From Deltaproteobacteria bacterium (GTDB lineage Bacteria > Myxococcota > XYA12-FULL-58-9), in contig JACRCV010000064.1 of the NCBI GenBank assembly GCA_016218825.1, positions 1 through 64,000 on the forward strand: DNA of 64,000 bases, given 5' to 3'. This document shows, piece after piece, positions 62,460 to 64,000 of the stretch. The translations under genes were made by a program, and so were the position numbers. The stretch's first letter is position 1. Each line of letters begins with the position of its first letter. The notes below the pieces were generated by a model. That model made no database searches. It was not told where the DNA came from and was given only the letters and a program-made list of their open reading frames with translations.

Positions 62460-62882
62460 ATGTTCGCTACGATCCTGTTGTGGGGCGCCGTTGCTGGGGT
62501 CGTGCACTTCGTTCTAATCGGGATGTTGTACGGAAATCCCGTGGTCGGCCGAATGTACGGGGCGGCGGCCACGGAGAGCCCGGCCATGAAACACTGGACT
62601 TCGAAACCCAAGTACATGGTGACGCAGTTCCTGGGCACGCAGGTCGAAGTCTACCTCCTGACCATCGCGTTCCTCTGGCTGCGCCCACTCGTTGCGGTGC
62701 CTGCGTATTCTGGCGCACTGCTCATCGGAGCACTGCTGGCTGCCATCCGTGTCTACCCGCGATATTGGAACATGTGGATTCAGACCACCTACCCCAACAG
62801 GTTGCTGGCGACCGAGGCGATCAATGGTTCAATCGGCACCCTTGCTATTGCGCTGTTCCTCCAGGCGGTGACCCAGCCGTGA
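62460..62882 (+). CDS. Small four-helix membrane protein of unknown family
   Basis: A 140-residue protein from ATG 62460, with AAGGAG eight bases upstream, preferred to an ATG at 62433. Four hydrophobic helices are visible: 1-22 (MFATILLWGAVAGVVHFVLI), about 60-78, about 80-100 (LVAVPAYSGALLIGALLAAI) and about 120-138. A Tyr/Trp-rich link, YPRYWNMWIQTTYPNRLLAT, lies between the third and fourth. Overall pattern is like DUF1761-type small membrane proteins, but I am not sure. Flanked upstream by the inverted repeat. Confidence 0.6.
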   Translation: MFATILLWGAVAGVVHFVLIGMLYGNPVVGRMYGAAATESPAMKHWTSKPKYMVTQFLGTQVEVYLLTIAFLWLRPLVAVPAYSGALLIGALLAAIRVYPRYWNMWIQTTYPNRLLATEAINGSIGTLAIALFLQAVTQP

Positions 62883-63055
62883 CCGAGGAGGGACTTCCGG
62901 ACTCCGCTTTCCTTGTGCTGGCACTGCTGTGCTGGTGGCCTGAGACACGTGTCCCATTCGAAGTTGATGAGCCCGCAATGGTCGACGGGTGACGGCGATA
63001 ACCTCGGAAGGAAGCCGGAAGTCCGTACCAACGAGACAACACAAGGAGCGCTGCC

Positions 63056-63424
63056 ATGGAGATCACCGTTCGGTCAACCTCATCCGTTTCCGCGCCCACC
63101 CCTCGCAACCTCTGCGCGGCACCGGGGCCGAGCTACAAGAGCGCCCGCGCCGAAGGCGTGCTCGACGCCGCCTTTGTTCGAATGGTGGACGGAATGGCCT
63201 TTCCGGCGGTGATGAGTATTCCGAGCCCCGTCGACAAGTTCTTCCGCAAGCAGTCCGTCAAGGTCCTCAAGGGCGTCGGGGTCGCTCTCGAGGCCCAGCT
63301 GGCGAAGAAGGGCATCAAGACTGTCGCCGATCTGGCCTGGACCAAGGTCGACCTGCGCGCCGAGCTCCCCAGATACGGCGCGAAGCTCGACGAGCTGAGC
63401 GTGCTGTTGCGCGGTTCCTACTGA
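63056..63424 (+). CDS. Small protein with a helix-hairpin-helix-like segment
   Basis: A 122-residue protein with AAGGAG before the ATG. Residues 1-60 are Ser/Ala/Pro-rich without a signal. About residues 66-95 read VKVLKGVGVALEAQLAKKGI, then KTVADLAW. The pattern 'LKGVGxxxxxxLxxxGIxTVxDLA' is that of the helix-hairpin-helix modules of DUF4332-type and RadA-like proteins, which touch DNA or protein. The N-terminal half is not recognised. It stands alone, with 173 bases free upstream and a converging toxin gene downstream. Confidence 0.55.
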   Translation: MEITVRSTSSVSAPTPRNLCAAPGPSYKSARAEGVLDAAFVRMVDGMAFPAVMSIPSPVDKFFRKQSVKVLKGVGVALEAQLAKKGIKTVADLAWTKVDLRAELPRYGAKLDELSVLLRGSY

Positions 63425-63509
63425 CCGGCGACCGCAGCAACGCGGGCTGGATTCCGGTGGATCTCGTGCCCGTTGGATGAAGCCCAGGTCGGACTTGGTC
63501 ATGCGAGCG

Positions 63510-63941
63510 TCACTCCGCGGGTGTGACAGCTAGGCCGACACCGATGGCGTTCTGGCGGAGAGCGTTGTCGGCGGACAAGACCGAAGGCGGTGCGATCTCC
63601 GCCGCGTACAACGCCGCGGTCGCGATGTGGATCGCGTCGAGCGTGCGCACGGGCTCAGCAGGGAAAGGATCGAGGGTCCGAGAGAGAACCGCATCGGTTA
63701 CTCCGTACACGTTCCAGTGCGCCAAGGCGGACGTGTATCGGACCCAGATCTTGTCGCGGGCCTCGGGAGAGAGCTGGCGGGTTCCAACGAGTCGCCGGAG
63801 AGCGCGGCCGACCTCCGCGGAGGTGATGGCCGAGGTTACGACACGCTCGGCTTTCGCCAGGACGCCGGCGATGGCGTCGGCGTCAGGCGCTCCCAGGAGC
63901 CATCGCCGTTTGATGAAGGGTCGGCTGGCGGAGCTCAGCAA
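63510..63941 (-). CDS. PIN-domain toxin (VapC-like), N-terminus doubtful
   Basis: A protein of up to 143 residues from TTG 63941. PIN features include VVTSAITSAEVGRALRRLVG, with the second acidic site (E), PVRTLDAIHIATAALYA and VLSADNALRQNAIGVG with the third and fourth acidic sites. VapC toxins cleave RNA, usually tRNA or rRNA. The first catalytic Asp, normally in an N-terminal 'LDTSA' or similar, is not seen: the start reads MLSSASRPFIKRRWLLGAPD. Either the start lies upstream within the antitoxin gene, or the N-terminus has decayed and the toxin is dead. The antitoxin frame overlaps it, as usual for such pairs. Confidence 0.55.
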   Translation of the reverse strand: MLSSASRPFIKRRWLLGAPDADAIAGVLAKAERVVTSAITSAEVGRALRRLVGTRQLSPEARDKIWVRYTSALAHWNVYGVTDAVLSRTLDPFPAEPVRTLDAIHIATAALYAAEIAPPSVLSADNALRQNAIGVGLAVTPAE

Positions 63942-64000
63942 CGACGGTGCCCCTGTCCGAGACGAGGACGACGTCCCCCCGCTCCACGAGCCGGAGATAC
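63883..64000 (-). CDS. VapB/Phd-type antitoxin, C-terminal part, cut by the window end
   Basis: Reading leftward from the right edge, a frame spells LRLVERGDVVLVSDRGTVVA, then ELRQPTLHQTAMAPGSA and a stop at 63883-63885. This is the DNA-binding hairpin sequence of prevent-host-death/AbrB-like antitoxins ('ExGDxVxVxxxGxxVAxL'). It overlaps the PIN-domain gene by about 60 bases in another frame, the usual toxin-antitoxin arrangement. The N-terminus lies beyond the window. Confidence 0.55.
   Translation of the reverse strand, partial: YLRLVERGDVVLVSDRGTVVAELRQPTLHQTAMAPGSA

Noticed and set aside
1-64000. CRISPR arrays, tRNA and rRNA genes
   Set aside because: No regularly spaced repeats, no tRNA T-loop with matching arms and no rRNA-like sequence were seen on either strand.

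Overview
The window is very GC-rich, with strong G/C third-position bias, and densely coded on both strands. Many lipobox lipoproteins, a C-terminal MYXO-CTERM-like tail, two PilZ proteins, a VWA/thrombospondin-type-3 surface protein and large multi-domain histidine kinases suggest a myxobacterium-like member of the Myxococcota (old Deltaproteobacteria). This rests on protein character only; there is no rRNA or other phylogenetic marker apart from gyrA. I saw no tRNA, rRNA, CRISPR array or insertion sequence.

Layout. 1-5.7 kb: the tail of an unknown gene, an AEC-type transporter, a small envelope protein, then a minus-strand run of three lipoproteins (beta-propeller, VWA/TSP3, small Cys-rich). 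5.9-12.7 kb: prmC, a VanX/DdpX-type dipeptidase, oligoribonuclease, a FadL-like porin, a MYXO-CTERM-like protein and a glycerophosphodiesterase. 12.7-20.8 kb: a beta-helix lipoprotein, a membrane adenylate cyclase, and an E2-lipB-lipA operon that makes both the lipoyl cofactor and its acceptor protein. 21-26.7 kb: a 1.9 k-residue LysM/TPR protein with an unfamiliar internal repeat. 26.8-36.8 kb: PilZ proteins, an ExbB/ExbD/ExbD proton-channel set, gyrA, a TPR lipoprotein and ppk2. 36.9-43 kb: a redox locus with a NarL-type two-component pair whose sensor carries a CxxCH heme motif, an octaheme lipoprotein and a polyferredoxin-like membrane protein.

43.9-56.1 kb is the most unusual part. A minus-strand run (asnB, two small unknown genes, speD and two tandem BpsA-like aminopropyltransferase homologues) faces a plus-strand run (a Zn-ribbon PP-loop amidotransferase-like protein and two tandem cyanophycin synthetases). 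Known family functions would supply decarboxylated S-adenosylmethionine for aminopropyl transfer, probably to branched polyamines, and make an Asp/Arg polymer. Both pathways use arginine-derived nitrogen. A functional link between them is my inference.

56.3-64 kb: a glycosidase-like lipoprotein, a stretch with a coding remnant, an excisionase-type HTH gene overlapping a 1,272-residue hybrid histidine kinase, a large inverted repeat, two small unknown genes and a VapBC-like pair cut by the window edge. This last part looks less GC-biased than the rest and may be an accessory segment.
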